Assembly: GCA_903834765.1 (NCBI GenBank) | Contig: CAILKE010000023.1 | Coordinates: 62,001-126,000, forward strand | From: an uncultured Bacteroidota bacterium | GTDB taxonomy: Bacteria > Bacteroidota > Bacteroidia > B-17B0 > Aurantibacillaceae | Direction of reading: 5' to 3' | Length of the DNA stretch: 64,000 nt | Shown here: in pieces, positions 1 to 8,615 of the stretch | Layout: every line of letters begins with the position of its first letter | Numbering within the stretch: position 1 is the stretch's first letter | Program-made: the position numbers and the translations under genes | The notes under the pieces: model-generated | Database searches by the model: none | What the model saw: only the letters and a program-made list of their open reading frames with translations | What the model was told of the DNA's origin: nothing

Positions 1-1133
1 AACTGATCGGTAAATCCGTCAGAAGTAACAAAGATACTATCCCCTTTCATTAATTGAAAGTTTTGAATATTAGTTTCATTTAATACCTCTAAATTTTCTT
101 CACCAAAAATTAATTTACTACCTTTTAATTCAATAAGTTCTGATTTACGGACAATAAATAGTGTAGTCTTAAACCCACAATATTTTAGTTCAAGAGTTTT
201 CCAATCAAGGAAGAAATAACCCAACTCAGCAGAATCTTTGTTGGAATTAGAATTCAACGTTTTTCTAAATTGATTATTTGCAGTACAAATAATAGAACTC
301 ACATCGTTTTTCAGTTTTGTTTGCTCAAAAGATTCGCGCAGAGCACCAAAAGCTAATAATGATACAAATGCTCCAGGTACTCCATGTCCGGTTGAATCAG
401 CAATACAATAACTTAAATGATTTTCATCGTTGTGATACCAAAAGAAATCTCCACTAACAATATCTTTAGGTAAAATTAATGTAAAGGCATTTGGTATTTC
501 AAGAGCAAAATCATTTTCGGAAGATAAAACGGATTTCTGTATTAATCCAGCATAATGAATACTGTCTGTTAATTGCTGATTTTTATAGGATAATTCAAAT
601 ATTTTTTCCTCAACTAAATTAGATAGATTCGAATTAATATGTTGTAGTTTTAAATTTACTTCTTTAACTCTTAAGTCTAATTCTAATGATTCGATAGCTT
701 GATGAATTGTTAACTGAAAATCTAATTCTTGAATAGGTTTGGTTAACATTCTGTAAATGTTTGCTGAATTAATAGAATGCACAACAGCATCTAAATTAGG
801 ATTACCTGATATTAAAATTTTCTTTGACTGAGGGAAGATTTCCATAGATGCTTCTAATAACTCATCTCCCTGCATCCCAGGCATTGAAAGGTCGCTAATA
901 ATTAGTGAAACATTAACTCCCTCATGTTGTAATATTTTTAGCAATTTTAATCCAGTAAAAGGATCATTAGCTGTTTCAACAATGAAATTATATTCGGGTA
1001 GATTATACAGTTTTTCTTTGATAGAAAGCGTCAAATTGGCATCATCATCAATGATTACAATAGTATGCTCAATCGGTTTACTTTCGATTTCGATAATATT
1101 ATTTAATGGCAAACTATTTTTCGCTTGAAACAT
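1..1133 (-). CDS. Response regulator receiver + PP2C/SpoIIE-type phosphatase (partial, runs off left edge)
   Basis: My own reading of the minus strand gives an open frame from the ATG at 1131-1133 to the window edge (about 377 codons, C-terminus missing). Residues about 20-145 form a receiver domain: an acidic pocket (VIIDDDAN), a phospho-acceptor Asp in IISDLSMPG, and the conserved Lys in MLTKPI. A short coiled linker follows. Then comes a PP2C/SpoIIE-like phosphatase domain with the metal-binding motifs SGDFFWY and DSTGHGVPGAF, and SDGFTDQ near the cut. RsbU-type proteins of this build dephosphorylate anti-anti-sigma factors or similar partners when the receiver is phosphorylated; that role is inferred. 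The start overlaps the 3' end of the kinase-like gene by 20 bases, so the pair is probably translationally coupled. Confidence 0.88.
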   Translation of the reverse strand, partial: MFQAKNSLPLNNIIEIESKPIEHTIVIIDDDANLTLSIKEKLYNLPEYNFIVETANDPFTGLKLLKILQHEGVNVSLIISDLSMPGMQGDELLEASMEIFPQSKKILISGNPNLDAVVHSINSANIYRMLTKPIQELDFQLTIHQAIESLELDLRVKEVNLKLQHINSNLSNLVEEKIFELSYKNQQLTDSIHYAGLIQKSVLSSENDFALEIPNAFTLILPKDIVSGDFFWYHNDENHLSYCIADSTGHGVPGAFVSLLAFGALRESFEQTKLKNDVSSIICTANNQFRKTLNSNSNKDSAELGYFFLDWKTLELKYCGFKTTLFIVRKSELIELKGSKLIFGEENLEVLNETNIQNFQLMKGDSIFVTSDGFTDQ

Positions 1134-2364
1134 AATTAGTAAATCTGACAGTAAATAAAGTTGACTCCGAATTTGAAGCAACTTCAAATTTTGCATGAAT
1201 TATATCCAAATATTTCTTACAAGTTATTAAATTGCTAATGCTTTCTGGTGGATTTGAATTAAAGTGTGAGGTTAATAACACATGTATACTTTCTTCAGTA
1301 ATTACTTTCCCATTAGTTTTTAATGTTACTACCACTTCATTTTGATTCGTAAAAACATTTAATGAGATAATTCCTGAAGAGTCGGTAGATCCAACAGCAT
1401 ACGATAACAAGTTTATCCATACATGACATAGTTGTTGAATATCGGCAGAAATAAAACACGATGTATCATATTTAAAATCAAATATTCTTGAACGTAGGCT
1501 ATGCCCCATCATCAATAGCGCCGTATCAATGGAAGTTTTTAAATCAAAAACTTCAGAACCGGTTTTGTTTTTTTTGTTTGTGTAACATTTTAAGGTATTT
1601 ATTAAATTCCTTGCTCTAGCTTTAGCTGATTCTAAAATAGAAAAAGATTGACCGATAGAAATTAAAGATACCATGAGCTCAAAAAGTTGTTCTCCATCTT
1701 TATGGTTAAAAATAGCATGAAGGTCATCATCAATTTTAGTAATGCCCGCAATCACAAAATAATCTGCTCCTCTTTGTTTATTATTAAATTTATAAGGAGC
1801 TAGGGCGTCTAGAATTATTTTTTTCTTTTCTCTGGTTTCAAGACTATTACTTGCTTTAAAATTATGTGCATTGAGAGTTTGAGTAAAATTTAAAGTTGCT
1901 AAGGCTGCCACTCTTGTTTGCTCAGAAAAAGCAAAAGTGGTTAATGCTTTTATTACTTTTTGATAATCTAACATCAAATTTTCTAAGGAATACTCTAACA
2001 AAGATACTGGAGAAGATAATTCATGAAGAAAATCAGGTAGTAATTTATCCAAAGTGCCTGATACTTGATTATTTTGTGATAAGGAATTAAAATGATTTTG
2101 TTCAGCTATTTTTAATTGTTCTAGCTCCGATTTTAAAATCTTAATTTCTTCATTTTGCTTTTGTATTTCAAGAAATTCAAAAGAAGGAGCTGCAATTGGC
2201 TTAGATTTATTGATGACGATATCATCTTCTAATTCATTTTTTTTGAATTGGCTTTTGAAAACATGTGCACGCTTGTTTTGTAAACTTTCATTTTTAGATG
2301 ATTTTTGTACTTTAGTTAAATCATCTTTAACCGAGTGTTTTACAGAGTCATCTTGCTTTTTCAT
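1114..2364 (-). CDS. Degenerate sensor histidine kinase-like protein
   Basis: 416 residues, no signal peptide or membrane segment, so probably cytoplasmic. The N-terminal ~90 residues are charged and low in complexity, with a coiled coil near residues 65-90. An H-box-like segment, FLHELSSPVSLLEYSLENL, is followed by a long insert and then a second helix (ESAKARARNLINTLKCY). This order is familiar from Bacteroidota hybrid-type kinases. The C-terminal ATPase-like part keeps WINLLSYAV, but the second Asn of the N-box (NLxxNA) is Tyr. The usual DxGxG loop is not recognisable (TLKTNGKVI). It may therefore be a pseudokinase or a scaffold for the overlapping receiver-phosphatase downstream. Family membership is fairly safe; loss of activity is inference. 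Confidence 0.7.
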   Translation of the reverse strand: MKKQDDSVKHSVKDDLTKVQKSSKNESLQNKRAHVFKSQFKKNELEDDIVINKSKPIAAPSFEFLEIQKQNEEIKILKSELEQLKIAEQNHFNSLSQNNQVSGTLDKLLPDFLHELSSPVSLLEYSLENLMLDYQKVIKALTTFAFSEQTRVAALATLNFTQTLNAHNFKASNSLETREKKKIILDALAPYKFNNKQRGADYFVIAGITKIDDDLHAIFNHKDGEQLFELMVSLISIGQSFSILESAKARARNLINTLKCYTNKKNKTGSEVFDLKTSIDTALLMMGHSLRSRIFDFKYDTSCFISADIQQLCHVWINLLSYAVGSTDSSGIISLNVFTNQNEVVVTLKTNGKVITEESIHVLLTSHFNSNPPESISNLITCKKYLDIIHAKFEVASNSESTLFTVRFTNYVSSEK

Positions 2365-2541
2365 AACTTCGTCTTATAGTTACTGCAATTTATGCCAATA
2401 AATAGCCTGTATAAATACTATTTTTATTTGTTATTAACTTTTTTATTAACAGAAATTACTATAAATAGGATTGTTTAATTTACCTATAATATAAGTTCTA
2501 TTAAGGTTTAAAACTCTTATATTACAAGAATAGTGACTCTC

Positions 2542-2567
2542 TTGACAATTTTATTTTACTAAATTTG
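2542..2567 (+). promoter_or_regulatory. Possible Bacteroidota-type promoter for the glycosyltransferase gene
   Basis: TAAATTTG at 2560-2567 fits the -7 consensus TAnnTTTG. TTGACA at 2542-2547 could serve as the -33 element, but the 15-base gap is shorter than the usual 17-23. It lies 62 bases upstream of the TTG start. Confidence 0.35.
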
Positions 2568-2629
2568 TTGACTCGTCATTTTCAGGGTTTAGATTCTTAA
2601 ATAAAAATTTTGAGTAAATAATTATTCAC

Positions 2630-3757
2630 TTGGTACAAAAGAAAATTATAGTATCTGTAATTAATGATTTGGTAACCGACCAGCGAGTAGCTCGTTCCTG
2701 TTCTGTTTTGAAAGAATTAGGATATGAGGTGTTATTAGTTGGCAGGCAGCAGCGAAAATCGCAACAGCTCCAAAAACGCGATTATGATTGCATACGCCTG
2801 AAACTCTTGTTTGAAGCAGGTCCGCAATTTTATCTATTCTTTAACATCCGTTTGTTTTTTGTGTTATTGTTTCATAAAGCAGATATTTTATTAGCCAATG
2901 ATTTGGACACGTTACTTCCTAATTATCTCGTATCTAAATTAAAAGGTATTCCTTTAATTTATGATAGCCACGAATTGTTTTGTGAAGTCCCAGAATTGCA
3001 AGTTAATCCTGCTAAAAAACGTATTTGGGAATGGTTGGAAAAACGAATTGTTCCAAATTTAAAATACTGTTTAACGGTTAATCAAAGCATTGCCAATTGT
3101 TTTACAGAAAAATATAAGGTTCCATTTTCGGTTGTAAGAAACATTCCGAATTACCCTAAAATAGAGCATTTAAAAACACGTACCGAATTGCAATTGCCTA
3201 TTGATAAAAAGATTGCAATTCTTCAAGGTGCTGGCATTAATGTGGATAGAGGAAGTGAGGAATTAGTTGAAGCTTTTAACTATTTAGATGATTCGTACTT
3301 ATTATTAATTATAGGTAGTGGTGATGTTATTCATACGTTAAAAGAAAAAGTAATTACGCTTCATCTACAAACCAAAGTTAGGTTTATGGATAAAATGCCT
3401 GCTTCCGAATTACGTCATTATACTGCCAATTCAAACATAGGTGTTACTATTGATAAGGATACAAATTTGAATTATCATTTCTCTTTACCCAATAAAGTTT
3501 TTGATTATATACATGCTGGCATCCCTATATTGGCATCTAGGCTACCTGAAATTGAACATCTTATCAATAGTTATCATATTGGTACATTTATTGAAGGACA
3601 CCAGCCGCAGCATATTGCGAAACAACTGAGTGATTTTTTAACGAGTGCAGATTATGAAGTATGTAAAAGCAATACTCAATTAGCAGCCAAAATAAATAAT
3701 TGGGAAACCGAAAAACAACAATTAATTCAATTAATACATGCAACTACAAAAGAATAA
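2630..3757 (+). CDS. Glycosyltransferase family 4-like protein
   Basis: 375 residues with a two-lobed GT-B layout. The N-terminal lobe has a start typical of Bacteroidota GT4 proteins (NDLVTDQRVAR) and the segments NDLDTLLPNYL and YDSHELFCE. The C-terminal nucleotide-sugar-binding lobe contains ILQGAGINVDRGSEELVEAF, LLIIGSGDV and PNKVFDYIHAGIPILAS. It should transfer a sugar from an activated donor onto a lipid- or glycan-linked acceptor on the cytoplasmic face; donor and acceptor cannot be told. The start is TTG at 2630: a stop lies five codons upstream (2615-2617) and no ATG or GTG exists in between. The last 20 bases overlap the next gene. Confidence 0.88.
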   Translation: MVQKKIIVSVINDLVTDQRVARSCSVLKELGYEVLLVGRQQRKSQQLQKRDYDCIRLKLLFEAGPQFYLFFNIRLFFVLLFHKADILLANDLDTLLPNYLVSKLKGIPLIYDSHELFCEVPELQVNPAKKRIWEWLEKRIVPNLKYCLTVNQSIANCFTEKYKVPFSVVRNIPNYPKIEHLKTRTELQLPIDKKIAILQGAGINVDRGSEELVEAFNYLDDSYLLLIIGSGDVIHTLKEKVITLHLQTKVRFMDKMPASELRHYTANSNIGVTIDKDTNLNYHFSLPNKVFDYIHAGIPILASRLPEIEHLINSYHIGTFIEGHQPQHIAKQLSDFLTSADYEVCKSNTQLAAKINNWETEKQQLIQLIHATTKE

Positions 3758-4214
3758 ACTAATAATATTTTTGTTTTTCATAGCTGTACATTCTTTTTCT
3801 CAACAAACATTTACAAGTATTGATACTCTTCTTAGTAAAACCTTTTTGGCGGTTAATTTGAAAGATTCGGATATGTATGTTTCCTTATTAAATACGACTC
3901 AACTTTATGCTGACAAACAATGTAAATCAAAAACGGATTCTTTAAATGTATTAAAATCATTTACCACTTCATTTAAAGATGTCATAAATGAGTTAGAGGA
4001 AGTATCTGGAACATTTGATTATACTGTCGTGGTTGATAGTTTCGAAATTATTCGTAAAAGAAAAGTTTGTGCTAATCAACATGAAAAAATTTATATTAAT
4101 GTACAATTATTGATTAATCAGAAGTTCACTCTAAAAAAACTAGTTGTAGTTAATACATTTCAAAACACATATACTATTGAAACACCGATTCTTGTTGGTA
4201 TTCGTATCGAATAA
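3738..4214 (+). CDS. Small secreted protein of unknown function
   Basis: 158 residues. The N-terminus (KLIIFLFFIAVHSFSQ) is a clear signal peptide, so the protein is exported to the periplasm or beyond. The mature part begins with a segment resembling SnoaL/NTF2-like or nuclear-transport-factor-fold proteins in general tone (TLLSKTFLAVNLKDSDMYVSLL), but no family can be named with confidence. It starts inside the end of the glycosyltransferase gene (20-base overlap), which suggests co-expression. It converges on the ABC exporter gene with only five bases between the two stops. Confidence 0.75.
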   Translation: MQLQKNKLIIFLFFIAVHSFSQQTFTSIDTLLSKTFLAVNLKDSDMYVSLLNTTQLYADKQCKSKTDSLNVLKSFTTSFKDVINELEEVSGTFDYTVVVDSFEIIRKRKVCANQHEKIYINVQLLINQKFTLKKLVVVNTFQNTYTIETPILVGIRIE

Positions 4215-4219
4215 GCTCT

Positions 4220-5965
4220 TTACTTTCGCTCACCAATTTGTTGACGCCACATCGCATAGTACAAGCCTTTTTCGTTCAGTAAATCCTGATGTTTACCTTG
4301 CTCGATGATTTGACCTTGCTCTAAAACATATATTTTATCTGCATGCATAATAGTTGATAAACGATGGGCAATTAATACGGTTATCTGATTTTGTTGCGAC
4401 GAAATATTGCGAATAGTTTGTGTAATTTCTTCTTCAGTAATTGAATCTAAAGCTGAGGTTGCTTCATCAAAAATTAATAAATGAGGATTTCTTAATAAAG
4501 CTCTTGCTATGGATAAACGTTGTTTTTCACCTCCAGATACTTTAATGCCACCTTCTCCAATCGCACTATTAATGCCATTATCAGCACGCTTCAATAAATT
4601 TTGACAAGCAGATTTTTGTAAAACATTCATGATTTCTTCATCCGTTGCATCCGGTTTCACAAACAATAAATTATCTTTGATGGAGCCTGAAAACAATTGT
4701 GCATCTTGGGTAACAAAGCCTAATTGCTGACGTAATTCTAATAGATCGATATTGTTAGCATTTTTCTCGTTGTAATAAATAGCACCTTCTTTAGAAGAAT
4801 ATAAACCGACTAACATTTTTACTAACGTTGTTTTTCCGCTACCAGAAGGGCCTACAAAGGCAATAGTCTCACCTGAGTTTGCTGTAAATGAAATATTCTT
4901 TACAGCATGGCTTGATGCTGTTTGATGTTTGAAAGATATATTATCAAAACGTAAATTTTTAATAGGTCCTAATGGCAAAGGATTAAATGGCTTAGCTTCA
5001 CTTTTTGAATCCATCAATTTGGCATAATTGTCCATAGATGCTTTCGTTTCATTGTATGTGATAATCATATTCCCTAATTCTTGCATAGGATTGAAAATAA
5101 AAAAAGAAAAGAACATTAATGTTATTAAATCACCAGGTAATATTGTTTTTCTGAATACATAATAATACAATACAAATACCAAACAGGTTCTTACTAAATG
5201 AACTGTGGAACCCTGAATAAAACTAAGGCTACGGATGAAACGTACTTTTTTTAATTCTAGACCTAAAATTTTAATTGTTGCTGTATTCAATCGATCAATT
5301 TCTTGATTAGTCAATCCTAAGCTTTTTACTAATTCAATGTTTCTTAGTGATTCAGTGGTTGCACCGGCCAAAGCAGTTGTTTCTCCTAATATTTGTTTCG
5401 AAATCACTTTTATTTTTTTACCAAGGAATGAACTGATGACACCAATAACAGGCACCGTTGCCAAAAAGAGTAAGGATAATTTCCAATCAAATTGAGTTAC
5501 GTAAAACATCACAAAACCAATACCCACAATGGATTGGAATACTAAAGATATAGCGAGTGTTATAAATTTTTCGCTATCCGTTTTTACTTTTTGTAACTTG
5601 CCTAACGTTTCTCCGCTTCGTTGGTCTTCAAAATCTTGATAGGGTAAGTCTAATGCTTTTTTGATACCATTGGTATACATATTAGCTCCAACACGTTGGA
5701 TGATGATATTAGTAAAATAATCCTGAAAGTTTTTAGCAATCCTCGAAACCATTGCGGCACCAATGGATAATAACATCCATGGCACAATGGCTTTTAAAAA
5801 TTCAGCGGTATCTTTAAAGGTAGATATTTTAATAGCCACATTATTGATGGCCTTACCTGTAATGATGGAATCGCTTAAAGAAAAACAAATATTAATAGAG
5901 GCTAATCCTAAGGCTAAAAATAAATAACCTTTGTATTGTTTAATGTTGCTGTATAAAATCTTCAT
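4220..5965 (-). CDS. MsbA-like ABC exporter (fused membrane and ATPase domains)
   Basis: 581 residues, the usual length for a half-size type IV ABC exporter that works as a homodimer. Residues 1-320 form the six-helix membrane domain. The ATPase domain follows, with Walker A GPSGSGKTT near 373, a Q-loop (GFVTQDAQLF), the signature VSGGEKQRLS near 475, Walker B LLIFDEATSALD and the switch His in IAHRLST. Relatives export lipid A, other lipids, peptides or drugs; the substrate here is unknown. It is transcribed alone on the minus strand, and a TAnnTTTG promoter element lies 37 bases upstream of the start. Confidence 0.93.
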   Translation of the reverse strand: MKILYSNIKQYKGYLFLALGLASINICFSLSDSIITGKAINNVAIKISTFKDTAEFLKAIVPWMLLSIGAAMVSRIAKNFQDYFTNIIIQRVGANMYTNGIKKALDLPYQDFEDQRSGETLGKLQKVKTDSEKFITLAISLVFQSIVGIGFVMFYVTQFDWKLSLLFLATVPVIGVISSFLGKKIKVISKQILGETTALAGATTESLRNIELVKSLGLTNQEIDRLNTATIKILGLELKKVRFIRSLSFIQGSTVHLVRTCLVFVLYYYVFRKTILPGDLITLMFFSFFIFNPMQELGNMIITYNETKASMDNYAKLMDSKSEAKPFNPLPLGPIKNLRFDNISFKHQTASSHAVKNISFTANSGETIAFVGPSGSGKTTLVKMLVGLYSSKEGAIYYNEKNANNIDLLELRQQLGFVTQDAQLFSGSIKDNLLFVKPDATDEEIMNVLQKSACQNLLKRADNGINSAIGEGGIKVSGGEKQRLSIARALLRNPHLLIFDEATSALDSITEEEITQTIRNISSQQNQITVLIAHRLSTIMHADKIYVLEQGQIIEQGKHQDLLNEKGLYYAMWRQQIGERK

Positions 5966-6001
5966 GAATGACGGTGATTATTAAAATAGATGTTGTAACA
6001 T

Positions 6002-6009
6002 CAAATTTA
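6002..6009 (-). promoter_or_regulatory. Promoter -7 element of the ABC exporter gene
   Basis: Read on the minus strand this is TAAATTTG, an exact TAnnTTTG match 37 bases before the ATG at 5965. No convincing TTTG -33 element is seen about 19 bases further upstream. Confidence 0.45.
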
Positions 6010-6088
6010 CGTATTAGTTTTGTAATAGGTTGTAAAGTTATAAGGAATCAGATTATAACTTTTCAAAGTTTAATGCATAACGTTATAA

Positions 6089-8449
6089 CTATTTGCAACC
6101 AGCTTCTATGTAATCTTTTTTAGCATTAGGGTTTTCTAATACTTGAAACGACATGCGAGGTTCGCCAAATAATTGACAGTAACGCTCAGGGTTTCTTTCC
6201 TTTGCTTTGTGTAAAGCATCACTGAAGGTGCGACTGAAAAATTTCTCTGGTAAATGTGACGCAATGGAGATATAACTGAATAGTAAATTCTCATTGACAT
6301 CCTCTACTTTTAAAAAGGGCTCTAATACATTGGATGAAAATTTATAATCTTTTCCGCGGGTAAACGCATAGGCTAACTTCAAGGCATTTTGCCAGGTTGC
6401 TTCTTTAAAATCATAAAAACTTTTTATTTTAGTAATACAAGCTTCAATCAAAGGCTCTGCATTTTCTAATGTATCCAAGGATTCCATAATTTTAAATTGC
6501 CACTCAATATTGATACCATCCACTAATTTTTTAGCAATCTTTGTTTTATATAAGGCATCTATTTCTTGTTGCGTTTTTAGTTGTTGTTCTTTAGAACCTA
6601 CAGTTGAATCTAATACGATGGAACTGTAAAGTCTATTATAACGAACAATATCATTGGCAGGATCTAATTTTTCAAGACGTTTTAATTCTGTATAATCATC
6701 TTCATCTACAATACTACTATTTCCTAAGAAATTAAAATATACTTTGTTATTCAATAAGTTTATAAAGGCTATATCGTTTGGTACTTTCATACTATCCAAA
6801 ACATCTTCCGTATATTTCTTTTCTAATTTTTTTCCAAATGTATACTCCATAATTTTATACGCTTGAGCCATTTTATTAGCTTTCACAGCTCTATTAAATG
6901 ATATCACCGAAAATTTTTGTTCTTTATCTCCTGTAATGTCATACGTAACATCCATTACAATTTGAGCAAAACGTTGTTTCGCTAACACAGGCTCTAACTC
7001 TTTTAATAAGGCGCCATCTGCGTTTATTTTTTTTATGGCCTTTTCTTTACCAAGTTTTACAATGTCGGCATATTTGCCATCTTCCATTTCTAATTCAAAT
7101 AAATTCCAAGAGTCTTTTGTTTCAATATTAGGATTGATCTTATTATTTTGCATACTCTGTAGAACATTGGTAACACTCTCAGCTCGCTTTCTTTGAAGCT
7201 TAGCATTGGCGTCTGCATTTCCTTCGATTGACGAATAGGCATATATATATAAACCATCTATTACAAAATCAGGTTCATTCATCGCTTTAATAAATGGCTG
7301 TATATCTTCTGCTTTAAACTCCGATTTATTTTTCTCGAATGGAATCGTAAAATTTAAAATGGAGCTTTCCGAACGGGGTTCAAACGGTGGTTTTAAACCT
7401 ATGCTTTCTGGTGCAGGAATTAATCCAATAGGTGTACTACTTTCTTGATCTCCGTTTTCTAAGTAACTTCTAGTAACAGTTCTACAAACGTGCCCATCTT
7501 GCACAACAATTAAATTTAACTCATAAGGTCCTGTAATCTTTGGATTAAATTTCCCCATTTCTAATTTCAATTTGTTGATCTTTACTTTCTTTTTCGCATT
7601 CTTATCGGGCACAATTAAATTTTTACTGAATACTTTATCCTTAAATACGATTTTTTGCATCACGCCTTTATTCTGCAAATTATTATCAATGATGTTATAG
7701 TCTGCTTTTTCGTATTGAGATCGTTGAACAACATCCACTGCCAAACCATCTTTCGTTTTTTTCAATAGACGTTTCAAGTCTTTTAAATTGGCATACTCTA
7801 AATAAATTTTTCCATTTTCAACCGATAATCCTTTTTGAAGAAGATCATAATTTTTCCATTTGTCGCAGTTTTTGCAAGATTTGACATCAGGCATTAATAA
7901 TTTTTTTGATTTATTATTAAATGGGACAGCTAACTCTTTTTTCTTTTTAGCGCCATCATTAAAACTATCATATCCTCCAAAAACAGCTACCGCATATGCT
8001 TTTTTATTATCTTTATCTGGCACACATTTAATACCGATCATCATGTATTGAGGACTCAATAAAACAACTTTATCTTTTTTATTATTTTCCCAACGTGTCC
8101 AAATAATTTTGGCAACTTGCTCAGTTTTATAATTATCTCTTCCCTTGCTAATAGGCGAATTCATTGCAACTTCTTCGCCTTTTTTAGTACCGCCCACTTT
8201 TACTAAATTCTTTTTTACTTTTTCTGGATCAACTTTTACTTGACCTGATTCAGACATCTTTTTAGCATCAATAGCTGCAGCATTTACTAGAATTTGATTT
8301 ACTTCAAACGTATCTAACCCATTCAATAGTCTGAACTTATTTAATTCCCTAACTAAATAATTTGGTAAATCGTTAATATTAAAATCATCTTGAGATTGAG
8401 CAGAAACGTAAAGTAATAAGAATGATAATGAAAATAAAAAATGTTTCAT
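6089..8449 (-). CDS. Exported protein with CAP-like and OmpA-like domains
   Basis: About 786 residues from the ATG at 8447-8449. I chose this start because it begins directly with a signal peptide (MKHFLFSLSFLLLYVSAQS); a start ten codons upstream at 8479 would put extra residues before it. Mature residues about 25-165 resemble a CAP/SCP domain (VRELNKFRLLNGLDTFEVN, then a late YAVAVFGGY strand). A middle domain follows, then near 365-445 an OmpA-like peptidoglycan-binding segment (FTIPFEKNKSEF, RKRAESVTNVLQ). The C-terminal ~300 residues are mostly helical and TPR-like. A cell-wall-associated periplasmic or outer-membrane role is likely; catalytic function is unknown. It is divergent from accC. 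Confidence 0.75.
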   Translation of the reverse strand: MKHFLFSLSFLLLYVSAQSQDDFNINDLPNYLVRELNKFRLLNGLDTFEVNQILVNAAAIDAKKMSESGQVKVDPEKVKKNLVKVGGTKKGEEVAMNSPISKGRDNYKTEQVAKIIWTRWENNKKDKVVLLSPQYMMIGIKCVPDKDNKKAYAVAVFGGYDSFNDGAKKKKELAVPFNNKSKKLLMPDVKSCKNCDKWKNYDLLQKGLSVENGKIYLEYANLKDLKRLLKKTKDGLAVDVVQRSQYEKADYNIIDNNLQNKGVMQKIVFKDKVFSKNLIVPDKNAKKKVKINKLKLEMGKFNPKITGPYELNLIVVQDGHVCRTVTRSYLENGDQESSTPIGLIPAPESIGLKPPFEPRSESSILNFTIPFEKNKSEFKAEDIQPFIKAMNEPDFVIDGLYIYAYSSIEGNADANAKLQRKRAESVTNVLQSMQNNKINPNIETKDSWNLFELEMEDGKYADIVKLGKEKAIKKINADGALLKELEPVLAKQRFAQIVMDVTYDITGDKEQKFSVISFNRAVKANKMAQAYKIMEYTFGKKLEKKYTEDVLDSMKVPNDIAFINLLNNKVYFNFLGNSSIVDEDDYTELKRLEKLDPANDIVRYNRLYSSIVLDSTVGSKEQQLKTQQEIDALYKTKIAKKLVDGINIEWQFKIMESLDTLENAEPLIEACITKIKSFYDFKEATWQNALKLAYAFTRGKDYKFSSNVLEPFLKVEDVNENLLFSYISIASHLPEKFFSRTFSDALHKAKERNPERYCQLFGEPRMSFQVLENPNAKKDYIEAGCK

Positions 8450-8615
8450 AGTTTTTATGTAGAGTGTAGTTTGAAACAAATATTAAAAAAAGTAGTTACA
8501 AATACCATTTAAGAGTATAAACAAACTATCAACAAAAAGCTTAAGATTCTTTTTTTAAGTATAAAATATAAATAGCAATTACTATATTCGTCATCTTACA
8601 ATTTAGATCTGAATC

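Noticed and set aside
2401-2629. Small gene in the gap before the glycosyltransferase
   Set aside because: No frame with a start, ribosome-binding site or coding bias was found; only promoter-like sequence.
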